NCBI GenBank assembly: GCA_023053545.1
Contig: JAKZAN010000039.1
Span: 15,001-79,000, forward strand
Source: Lepidurus packardi
Lineage: Eukaryota; Arthropoda; Branchiopoda; Notostraca; Triopsidae
Direction of reading: 5' to 3'
DNA length: 64,000 nucleotides
Under the pieces are notes generated by a model. It saw nothing but the letters and a program-made list of their open reading frames with translations, was not told where the DNA came from and did no database searches. Position 1 is the first letter of the stretch. The number at the start of each line of letters is the position of its first letter. Shown one piece after another: positions 51,480 through 63,165 of this stretch. The position numbers and the translations under genes were made by a program.

Positions 51480-53700
51480 GTAAGGAATTAATTCAGTCCG
51501 TAAGGAATTATTTCAGTCCGTAATTAATTCATTCATTCCTTACGGAATTAATTAAGTCCATAACGAATTAATTTAGTCCGTAAGGAAATAATTCAGTCCG
51601 TAATGGATTAATTAAGTTCGTAATGAATTAATTCAGTCCTTAAGGAATTAATAAAATCCGTACGGAATTAATTCAGACCGTAAGGAATTAATTCAGTCCG
51701 TAAGGAATTAATTCAGTCCGTAAGGAATTAATTCAGTCAGTAAGGAATTAATTCAGTCCGTAAGGAATTAATTCAGTCCCTAAGGAATTAATTCAGTCCG
51801 TAAGGAATTAATTCAGTCCGAAAGGATTTAATTCGGTCCGTAAGGAATTAATTCAGTCCGTAAGGAATTAATTCAGTCCGTAAGGAATTAATTCAGTCCG
51901 TAAGGAATTAATTCAGTCCCTAAGGAATTAATTAACTCCGTAAGGAATTAATTCAGTTAGTAATCGATTAATTAAGTCCGTAATGAATTAATTCAGTCCG
52001 TATGAAATTATTTCAGTCCGTAAGGAATTAATTAAGGAATTAATTCTGTCCGTAAGGAATTAATTCAGTCCGTAAGGAATTATTTCAGTCCGTAATTAAT
52101 TCATTCATTCCTTACGGAATTAATTAAGTCCATAACGAATTAATTTAGTCCGTAAGGAAATAATTCAGTCCGTAATGGATTAATTAAGTTCGTAATGAAT
52201 TAATTCAGTCCTTAAGGAATTAATAAAATCCGTACGGAATTAATTCAGACCGTAAGGAATTAATTCAGTCCGTAAGGAATTAATTCAGTCCCTAAGGAAT
52301 TAATTCAGTCCGTAAGGAATTAATTCAGTCCGAAAGGATTTAATTCGGTCCGTAAGGAATTAATTCAGTCCGTAAGGAATTAATTCAGTCCGTAAGGAAT
52401 TAATTCAGTCCGTAAGGAATTAATTCAGTCCCTAAGGAATTAATTAACTCCGTAAGGAATTAATTCAGTTAGTAATCGATTAATTAAGTCCGTAATGAAT
52501 TAATTCAGTCCGTATGAAATTATTTCAGTCCGTAAGGAATTAATTAAGGAATTAATTCTGTCCGTAAGGAATTAATTCAGTCCGTAAGGAATTATTTCAG
52601 TCCGTAATTAATTCATTCATTCCTTACGGAATTAATTAAGTCCATAACGAATTAATTTAGTCCGTAAGGAAATAATTCAGTCCGTAATGGATTAATTAAG
52701 TTCGTAATGAATTAATTCAGTCCTTAAGGAATTAATAAAATCCGTACGGAATTAATTCAGACCGTAAGGAATTAATTCAGTCCGTAAGGAATTAATTCAG
52801 TCCGTAAGGAATTAATTCAGTCAGTAAGGAATTAATTCAGTCCGTAAGGAATTAATTCAGTCCCTAAGGAATTAATTCAGTCCGTAAGGAATTAATTCAG
52901 TCCGAAAGGAATTAATTTAGTCTGTAAGTATTTAATTAAGTCCGTAATGAATTAATTCAGTCCGTAAGGAATAACTTCAGTACGTAATGGATTAATTAAG
53001 TCCGTAATGAATTAATTCAGTCCGTAAGGATTTAATAAAATCCGTAAGGAATTAATAAATTCCGTACGGAATTAATTCAGACCGTAAGGAATTAATTCAG
53101 TCCGTAAGGAATTATTTCAGTCCGTAATTAATTCATTCATTCCTTACGGAATTAATTAAGTCCATAACGAATTAATTTAGTCCGTAAGGAAATAATTCAG
53201 TCCGTAATGGATTAATTAAGTTCGTAATGAATTAATTCAGTCCTTAAGGAATTAATAAAATCCGTACGGAATTAATTCAGACCGTAAGGAATTAATTCAG
53301 TCCGTAAGGAATTAATTCAGTCCGTAAGGAATTAATTCAGTCAGTAAGGAATTAATTCAGTCCGTAAGGAATTAATTCAGTCCCTAAGGAATTAATTCAG
53401 TCCGTAAGGAATTAATTCAGTCCGAAAGGATTTAATTCGGTCCGTAAGGAATTAATTCAGTCCGTAAGGAATTAATTCAGTCCGTAAGGAATTAATTCAG
53501 TCCGTAAGGAATTAATTCAGTCCCTAAGGAATTAATTAACTCCGTAAGGAATTAATTCAGTTAGTAATCGATTAATTAAGTCCGTAATGAATTAATTCAG
53601 TCCGTATGAAATTAATTCAGTCCGTAAGGAATTAATTAAGGAATTAATTCTGTCCGTAAGGAATTAATTCAGTCCGTAAGGAATTATTTCAGTCCGTAAT
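51480..53700 (+). repeat. Higher-order repeats of about 510-570 bp
   Basis: The marker ATTCAGTCCTTAAGG recurs at 51631, 52203, 52715 and 53235, at spacings of 572, 512 and 520 bp. Each is preceded by an inverted unit (51536, 52108, 52620, 53140), CCATAACG and AAGTTCGTAATG, and followed by AATAAAATCCGTACGG. The internal content differs by gain or loss of units, for example the CAGTCAGTAAGG unit, which is absent from the second copy. Confidence 0.82.
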
Positions 53701-53711
53701 TAATTAATTCA

Positions 53712-56700
53712 TCCCTTACGGAATTAATTAAGTCCATAAGGAATTAATTCAGTCTGTAAGGATTTAGTTAAGTCCGTAATGAATTAATTCAGTCCGTAAG
53801 GATTTAATTCAGTCCGTAAGGAATTAATTCAGTCCGTAAGGAATTAATTCAGTCCGTAAGGAATTAATTCAGTCCGTAAGGAATTAATTCAGTCCGTAAG
53901 GAATTATTTCAGTCCGTAAGGAATTAATTCAGTAAGAAAGGAATTCAATCAATCCTAAAGAATTAATTCAGTCCGTTAGGAAATATTTCAGTCCGTAAGG
54001 AATTAATTCAGTCCGTAAGGAATTAATTCAGTCCGTAAGGAATTAATTCAGTCCGTAAGGAATAAGTTCAGTACGTAAGGAATTAATTCAGTCCGTAATG
54101 AATTAATTCAGTCCGTAATGGATTAATTTAGTCCGTAATGAATTAATTCAGTCCGTATGAAATTAATTCAGTCCGTAAGGAATTCATTCAGTCCGTAATG
54201 AATTAATTCAGTCCGTAAGGAATAACTTCAGTACGTAAGGAAATAATTCAGTCCGTAAGGTATTAATTCAGTTCGTAAGGTATTAATTCAGTCCGTAAGG
54301 AATTAATTCAGTCCGTAAGGAATTAATTCAGTCCGTAAGGAATTAATTCAGTCCGTAAGGAATTATTTCAGTCCGTAAGGAATTCATTCAGTCCGTAAGG
54401 AATTAATTCAGTCCGTAAGGATTTAATAAAATCCGTAAGGAATTAATAAATTCCGTACGGAATTAATTCAGACCGTAAGGAATTCATTCAGTCCGTAAGG
54501 AATTAATTCAGTCCGTAAGGTATTAATTCAGTCCGTAAGGTATTAATTCAGTCCGTAAGGAATTAATTCAGTCCGTAAGGAATTATTTCAGTCCGTAATT
54601 AATTCATTCATTCCTTACGGAATTAATTAAGTCCATAAGGAATTAATTCAGTCTGTAAGGATTTAATTCAGTCCGTAATGAATTAATTCAGTCCGTAAGG
54701 AATTAATTCAGTCCGTAAGGAATTAATTCAGTCCCTAAGGAATTAATTAGGTCCGTAAGGAATTAATTCAGTCCGTATGAAATTAATTCCGTCCGTAAGG
54801 AATTAATTAAGGAATTAATTCAGTCCGTAAGGAATTAATTCAGTCCGTAAGGAATTAATTCAGTCCGTAAGGAATTAATTCAGTCCGTAAGGAATTAATT
54901 CAGTCAGTGAGGAATTAATTCAGTCCGAAAGGATTTAATTCGGTCCGTAAGGAATTAATTCAGTCCGTAAGGAATTAATTCAGTCCGTAAGGAATGAATT
55001 CAGTCCGTAAAGAATTAATTCAGTCCCTAAGGAATTAATTAACTCCGTAAGGAATTAATTCAGTTAGTAATCGATTAATTAAGTCCGTAATGAATTAATT
55101 CAGTCCGTATGAAATTAATTCAGTCCGTAAGGAATTAATTAAGGAATTAATTCTGTCCGTAAGGAATTAATTCATTCCGTAAGGAATTATTTCAGTCCGT
55201 AATTAATTAATTCATCCCTTACGGAATTAATTAAGTCCATAAGGAATTAATTCAGTCTGTAAGGATTTAGTTAAGTCCGTAATGAATTAATTCAGTCCGT
55301 AAGGATTTAATTCAGTCCGTAAGGAATTAATTCAGTCCGTAAGGAATTAATTCAGTCCGTAAGGAATTAATTCAGTCCGTAAGGAATTAATTCAGTCCGT
55401 AAGGAATTATTTCAGTCCGTAAGGAATTAATTCAGTAAGAAAGGAATTCAATCAATCCTAAAGAATTAATTCAGTCCGTTAGGAAATATTTCAGTCCGTA
55501 AGGAATTAATTCAGTCCGTAAGGAATTAATTCAGTCCGTAAGGAATTAATTCAGTCCGTAAGGAATAAGTTCAGTACGTAAGGAATTAATTCAGTCCGTA
55601 ATGAATTAATTCAGTCCGTAATGGATTAATTTAGTCCGTAATGAATTAATTCAGTCCGTATTAAAATAATTCAGTCCGTAAGGAATTCATTCAGTCCGTA
55701 ATGAATTAATTCAGTCCGTAAGGAATAACTTCAGTACGTAAGGAAATAATTCAGTCCGTAAGGTATTAATTCAGTTCGTAAGGTATTAATTCAGTCCGTA
55801 AGGAATTAATTCAGTCCGTAAGGAATTAATTCAGTCCGTAAGGAATTAATTCAGTCCGTAAGGAATTAATTCAGTCCGTAAGGAATTCATTCAGTCCGTA
55901 AGGAATTAATTCAGTCCGTAAGGATTTAATAAAATCCGTAAGGAATTAATAAATTCCGTACGGAATTAATTCAGACCGTAAGGAATTCATTCAGTCCGTA
56001 AGGAATTAATTCAGTCCGTAAGGTATTAATTCAGTCCGTAAGGTATTAATTCAGTCCGTAAGGAATTAATTCAGTCCGTAAGGAATTATTTCAGTCCGTA
56101 ATTAATTAATTCATTCCTTACGGAATTAATTAAGTCCATAAGGAATTAATTCAGTCTGTAAGGATTTAATTCAGTCCGTAATGAATTAATTCAGTCCGTA
56201 AGGAATTAATTCAGTCCGTAAGGAATTAATTCAGTCCGTAAGGAATTAATTAGGTCCGTAAGGAATTAATTCAGTCCGTATGAAATTAATTCCGTCCGTA
56301 AGGAATTAATTAAGGAATTAATTCAGTCCGTAAGGAATTAATTCAGTCCGTAAGGAATTAATTCAGTCCGTAAGGAATTAATTCAGTCCGTAAGGAATTA
56401 ATTCAGTCCGTAAGGAATTAATTCAGTCCCTAAGGAATTAATTAAGTCCGTAAGGAATCAATTCAGTCCGTAAGGAATTAATTCAGTCCGTAAGGAATTA
56501 ATTCAGTCCGTAAGGAATTAATTCAGTCCGTAAGGAATTATTTCAGTCCGTAATTAATTCATTCATTCCTTACGGAATTAATTAAGTCCATAAGGAATTA
56601 ATTTAGTCTGTAAGGATTTAATTAAGTCCGTAATGAATTAATTCAGTCCGTAAGGAATAACTTCAGTACGTAATGGATTAATTAAGTCCGTAATGAATTA

Positions 56701-59700
56701 ATTCAGTCCGTAAGGATTTAATAAAATCCGTAAGGAATTAATAAATTCCGTACGGAATTAATTCAGACCGTAAGGAATTCATTCAGTCCGTAAGGAATTA
56801 ATTCAGTCCGTAAGGTATTAATTCAGTCCGTAAGGTATTAATTCAGTCCGTAAGGAATTAATTCAGTCCGTAAGGAATTAATTCAGTCCGTAAGGATTTA
56901 ATTCAGTCCGTAAGGTATTAATTCAGTCCGTAATGAATTAATTCAGTCCGTAAGGTATTAATTCAGTCCGTAATGAATTAATTCAGTCCGTAAGGTATTA
57001 ATTCAGTCCGTAAGGAATTAATTCAGTCCGTAAGGAATTAATTCAGTCCGTAAGGTATTAATTCAGTCCGTAAGGTATTAATTCAGTCCGTAAGGAATTA
57101 ATTCAGTCCGTAAGGAATTATTTCAGTCCGTAATTAATTAATTCATTCCTAACGGAATTAATTAAGTCCATAAGGAATTAATTCAGTCTGTAATGATTTA
57201 ATTCAGTCCGTAATGAATTAATTCAGTCCGTAAGGAATTAATTCAGTCCGTAAGGAATTAATTCAGTCCCTAAGGAATTAATTAGGCCCGTCAGGAATTA
57301 ATTCAGTCCGTATGAAATTAATTCCGTCCGTAAGGAATTAATTAAGGAATTAATTCAGTCCGTAAGGAATTAATTCAGTCCGTAAGGAATTAATTCAGTC
57401 CGTAAGGAATTAATTCAGTCCGTAAGGAATTAATACAGTCCGTAAGGAATTAATTCAGTCCGTAAGGAATTAATTCAGTCCCTAAGGAATTAATTAAGTC
57501 CGTAAGGAATCAATTCAGTCCGTAAGGAATTAATTCAGTCCGTAAGGAATTATTTCAGTCCGTAATTAATTCATTCATTCCTTACGGAATTAATTAAGTC
57601 CAAAAGGAATTAATTTAGTCTGTAAGGATTTAATTAAGTCCGTAATGAATTAATTCAGTCCGTAAGGGATAACTTCAGTACGTAATGGATTAATTAAGTC
57701 CGTAATGAATTAATTCAGTCCGTAAGGATTTAATAAAATCCGTAACGAATTAATAAATTCCGTACGGAATTAATTCAGACCGTAAGGAATTAATTCAGTC
57801 CGTAAGGAATTATTTCAGTCAGTAAGGAATTAATTCAGTCCGTAAGGAATTAATTCAGTCCCTAAGGAATTAATTCAGTCCGTAAGGAATTAATTCAGTC
57901 CGTAAGGAATTAATTCAGTCCGTAAGGAATTAATTCAGTCCCTAAGGAATTAATTAACTCCGTAAGGAATTAATTCAGTTAGTAATCGATTAATTAAGTC
58001 CGTAATGAATTAATTCAGTCCGTATGAAATTAATTCAGTCCGTAAGGAATTAATTAAGGAATTAATTCTGTCCGTAAGGAATTAATTCAGTCCGTAAGGA
58101 ATTATTTCAGTCCGTAATTAATTAATTCATCCCTTACGGAATTAATTAAGTCCAAAAAGAATTAATTCAGTCTGTAAGGATTTAGTTAAGTCCGTAATGA
58201 ATTAATTCAGTCCGTAAGGATTTAATTCAGTCCGTAAGGAATTAATTCAGTCCGTAAGGAATTAATTCAGTCCGTAAGGAATTAATTCAGTCCGTAAGGA
58301 ATTAATTCAGTCCGTAAGGAATTATTTCAGTCCGTAAGGAATTAATTCAGTAAGAAAGGAATTCAATCAATCCTAAAGAATTAATTCAGTCCGTTAGGAA
58401 ATATTTCAGTCCGTAAGGAATTAATTCAGTCCGTAAGGAATTAATTCAGTCCGTAAGGAATTAATTCAGTCCGTAAGGAATAAGTTCAGTACGTAAGGAA
58501 TTAATTCAGTCCGTAATGAATTAATTCAGTCCGTAATGGATTAATTTAGTCCGTAATGAATTAATTCAGTCCGTATGAAATTAATTCAGTCCGTAAGGAA
58601 TTCATTCAGTCCGTAATGAATTAATTCAGTCCGTAAGGAATAACTTCAGTACGTAAGGAAATAATTCAGTCCGTAAGGTATTAATTCAGTTCGTAAGGTA
58701 TTAATTCAGTCCGTAAGGAATTAATTCAGTCCGTAAGGAATTAATTCAGTCCGTAAGGAATTAATTCAGTCCGTAAGGAATTATTTCAGTCCGTAAGGAA
58801 TTCATTCAGTCCGTAAGGAATTAATTCAGTCCGTAAGGATTTAATAAAATCCGTAAGGAATTAATAAATTCCGTACGGAATTAATTCAGACCGTAAGGAA
58901 TTCATTCAGTCCGTAAGGAATTAATTCAGTCCGTAAGGTATTAATTCAGTCCGTAAGGTATTAATTCAGTCCGTAAGGAATTAATTCAGTCCGTAAGGAA
59001 TTATTTCAGTCCGTAATTAATTCATTCATTCCTTACGGAATTAATTAAGTCCATAAGGAATTAATTCAGTCTGTAAGGATTTAATTCAGTCCGTAATGAA
59101 TTAATTCAGTCCGTAAGGAATTAATTCAGTCCGTAAGGAATTAATTCAGTCCCTAAGGAATTAATTAGGTCCGTAAGGAATTAATTCAGTCCGTATGAAA
59201 TTAATTCCGTCCGTAAGGAATTAATTAAGGAATTAATTCAGTCCGTAAGGAATTAATTCAGTCCGTAAGGAATTAATTCAGTCCGTAAGGAATTAATTCA
59301 GTCCGTAAGGAATTAATTCAGTCAGTAAGGAATTAATTCAGTCCGTAAGGAATTAATTCAGTCCGAAAGGATTTAATTCGGTCCGTAAGGAATTAATTCA
59401 GTCCGTAAGGAATTAATTCAGTCCGTAAGGAATTAATTCAGTCCGTAAGGAATTAATTCAGTCCCTAAGGAATTAATTAACTCCGTAAGGAATTAATTCA
59501 GTTAGTAATCGATTAATTAAGTCCGTAATGAATTAATTCAGTCCGTATGAAATTAATTCAGTCCGTAAGGAATTAATTAAGGAATTAATTCTGTCCGTAA
59601 GGAATTAATTCAGTCCGTAAGGAATTATTTCAGTCCGTAATTAATTAATTCATCCCTTACGGAATTAATTAAGTCCATAAGGAATTAATTCAGTCTGTAA

Positions 59701-59940
59701 GGATTTAGTTAAGTCCGTAATGAATTAATTCAGTCCGTAAGGATTTAATTCAGTCCGTAAGGAATTAATTCAGTCCGTAAGGAATTAATTCAGTCCGTAA
59801 GGAATTAATTCAGTCCGTAAGGAATTAATTCAGTCCGTAAGGAATTAATTCAGTAAGAAAGGAATTCAATCAATCCTAAAGAATTAATTCAGTCCGTTAG
59901 GAAATATTTCAGTCCGTAAGGAATTAATTCAGTCCGTAAG
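53712..59940 (+). repeat. 1,503-bp repeat in two pairs, 4,418-bp super-period
   Basis: The TCCCTTACGG inverted unit (53712, 55215, 58130, 59653) and the AGTAAGAAAGG module (53931, 55434, 58349, 59852) recur at spacings of 1503, 2915 and about 1503 bp. The offset between the first and third copies is 4418 bp for both markers. The last copy has one unit fewer between its two markers (199 against 219 bp) and one unit more before them. The repeat fades after about 59940. Confidence 0.82.
56880..57060 (+). repeat. Local run of alternating GGTATT and AATGAATT units
   Basis: Units ending AAGGTATT and AATGAATT alternate three times (near 56916-56996), a 40-bp sub-period not seen elsewhere at this length. 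A shorter version occurs near 60470-60530. It looks like a small recent expansion of a two-unit block. Confidence 0.6.
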
Positions 59941-61820
59941 GAATTAATTCAGTCCGTAAGGAATTAATTAAGGAATTAATTCAGTCCGAAAGGAATTAAT
60001 TCAGTCCGTAATGAATTAATTCAGTCCGTAATGGATTAATTTAGTCCGTAATGAATTAATTCAGTCCGTAAGGAATTAATTCAGTCCGTAAGGAATTAAT
60101 TCAGTCCGTAAGGAATTAATTCAGTCCCTAAGGAATTAATTAAGTCCGTAAGGAATTAATTCAGTCCGTAAGGAATTAATTCAGTCCGTAATGAATTAAT
60201 TCAGTCCGTAAGGAATAACTTCAGTACGTAATGGATTAATTAAGTCCGTAATGAATTAATTCAGTCCGTAAGGATTTAATAAAATCCGTAAGGAATTAAT
60301 AAATTCCGTACGGAATTAATTCAGACCGTAAGGAATTCATTCAGTCCGTAAGGAATTAATTCAGTCCGTAAGGTATTAATTCAGTCCGTAAGGTATTAAT
60401 TCAGTCCGTAAGGAATTAATTCAGTCCGTAAGGAATTAATTCAGTCCGTAAGGATTTAATTCAGTCCGTAAGGTATTAATTCAGTCCGTAATGAATTAAT
60501 TCAGTCCGTAAGGTATTAATTCAGTCCGTAAGGTATTAATTCAGTCCGTAAGGAATTAATTCAGTCCGTAAGGAATAAGTTCAGTACGTAAGGAAATAAT
60601 TCAGTCCGTAATCGATTAATTAAGTCCGTAATGAATTAATTCAGTCCGTATGAAATTAATTCCGTTCGTAAGGAATTAATTAAGGAATTAATTCAGTCCG
60701 AAAGGAATTAATTCAGTCCGTAAGGAATTAATTCAGTCCGTAAGGAATTAATTCAGTCCGTAAGGAATTAATTCAGTCCGTAAGGAATTAATTCAGTCCG
60801 TAAGGAATTAATTCAGTCCGTAAGTAATTAATTCAGTCCCTAAGGAATTAATTAAGTCCGTAAGGAATTAATTCAGTCCGTAAGGAATTAATTCAGTCCG
60901 TAAGGAATTAATTCAGTCCGTAAGGAATTATTTCAGTCCGTAATTAATTCATTCATTCCTTACGGAATTAATTAAGTCCATAAGGAATTAATTTAGTCTT
61001 TAAGGATTTAATTAAGTCCGTAATGAATTAATTCAGTCCGTAAGGAATAACTTCAGTACGTAATGGATTAATTAAGTCCGTAATGAATTAATTCAGTCCG
61101 TAAGGATTTAATAAAATCCGTAAGGAATTAATAAATTCCGTACGGAATTAATTCAGACCGTAAGGAATTCATTCAGTCCGTAAGGAATTAATTCAGTCCG
61201 TAAGGTATTAATTCAGTCCGTAAGGTATTAATTCAGTCCGTAAGGAATTAATTCAGTCCGTAAGGAATTAATTCAGTCCGTAAGGATTTAATTCAGTCCG
61301 TAAGGTATTAATTCAGTCCGTAATGAATTAAATCAGTCCGTAAGGAATAACTTCAGTACGTAAGGAAATAATTCAGTCCGTAATGAATTAATTCAGTCCG
61401 TAAGGAATTAATAAAATCCGTACGGAATTTATTCAGACAGTAAGGAATTAATTCAGTCCGTAAGGAATTAATTCAGTCCGTAAGGAATTAATTCAGTCAG
61501 TAAGGAATTAATTCAGTCCGTAAGGAATTAATTCAGTCCGTAAGGAATTAATTCAGTTCGTAAGGAATTAATTCAGTCCCTAAGGAATTAATTCAGTCCG
61601 TAAGGAATTATTTCAGTCCGTAATTAATTCATTCATTCCTTACGGAATTAATTAAGTCCATAAGGAATTAATTTAGTCTGTAAGGATTTAATTAAGTCCG
61701 TAATGAATTCATTCAGTCCGTGAGGAATAACTTCAGTACGTAAGGAAATAATTCAGTCCGTAATGGATTAATTAAGTCCGTAATGAATTAATTCAGTCCG
61801 TAAGGAATTAATAAAATCCG

Positions 61821-63165
61821 TACGGAATTAATTCAGACCGTAAGGAATTAATTCAGTCCGTAAGGAATTAATTCAGTCAGTAAGGAATTAATTCATTCCG
61901 TAAAGAATTAATTCAGTCCGTAAATAATTAATTCAGTTCGAAATGAATTAATTAAGTCCATAAGGAATTAATTCAGTCTGTAAGGATTTAATTAAGTCCG
62001 TAATGAATTAATTCAGTCCGTAATGAATTAATTCAGTCCGTAAGGAATTAATTCAGTCCGTAAGGTATTAATTCAGTCCGTAAGGAATAAGTTCAGTACG
62101 TAAGGAATTAATTCAGTCCGTAATCGATTAATTAAGTCCGTAATGAATTAATTCAGTCCGTATGAAATTAATTCAGTCCGTAAGGAATTAATTCAGTCCG
62201 TAAGGAATTAATTCAGTCCGTAAGGAATTAATTCAGTCCGTAAGGAATTAATTCAGTCCGTAAGGAATTAATTCAGTCCCTAAGGAATTAATTAAGTCCG
62301 TAAGGAATCAATTCAGTCCGTAAGGAATTAATTCAGTCCGTAAGGAATTAATTCAGTCCCTAAGGAATTAATTAAGTCCGTAAGGAATCAATTCAGTCCG
62401 TAAGGAATTAATTCAGTCCGTAAGGAATTAATTCAGTCCCTAAGGAATTAATTAAGTCCGTAAGGAATTATTTCAGTCCGTAATTAATTCATTCATTCCT
62501 TACGGAATTAATTAAGTCCATAAGGAATTAATTTAGTCTGTAAGGATTTAATTAAGTCCGTAATGAATTAATTCAGTCCGTAAGGAATAACTTCAGTACG
62601 TAATGGATTAATTAAGTCCGTAATGAATTAATTCAGTCCGTAAGGATTTAATAAAATCCGTAAGGAATTAATAAATTCCGTACGGAATTAATTCAGACCG
62701 TAAGGAATTCATTCAGTCCGTAAGGAATTAATTCAGTCCGTAAGTTATTAATTCAGTCCGTAAGGTATTAATTCAGTCCGTAAGGAATTAATTCAGTCCG
62801 TAAGGAATTAATTCAGTCAGTAAGGATTTAATTAAGTCCGTAATGAATTAATTCAGTCCGTAATGAATTAATAAAATCCGTACGGAATTAATTCAGACCG
62901 TAAGGAATTAATTCAGTCCGTAAGGAATTAATTCAGTCCGTAAGGAATTAATTCAGTCAGTAAGGAATTAATTCATTCCGTAAAGAATTAATTCAGTCCG
63001 TAAATAATTAATTCAGTTCGAAATGAATTAATTAAGTCCATAAGGAATTAATTCAGTCTGTAAGGATTTAATTAAGTCCGTAATGAATTAATTCAGTCCG
63101 TAATGAATTAATTCAGTCCGTAAGGAATTAATTCAGTCCGTAAGGTATTAATTCAGTCCGTAAGG
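61821..63165 (+). repeat. 1,060/1,080-bp internal duplication
   Basis: A run with CAGTCAG, TTCATTCCGTAAAG, CGTAAATAATT and CAGTTCGAAATG at 61821-62085 recurs at 62881-63165. The offset is 1060 bp at the left and 1080 bp after one extra unit near 62921. AAATAATT with TTCGAAATG was seen only in these two places. Confidence 0.85.
61921..61940 (+). repeat. Private variant unit TTCGAAATG
   Basis: The unit TAAATAATTAATTCAGTTCG is followed by AAATGAATTAATTAAG. TTCGAA is a 6-bp palindrome that appears only here and at 63001-63026 among the sequence read. It serves as a marker for the duplication at 61821-63165. Confidence 0.7.
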
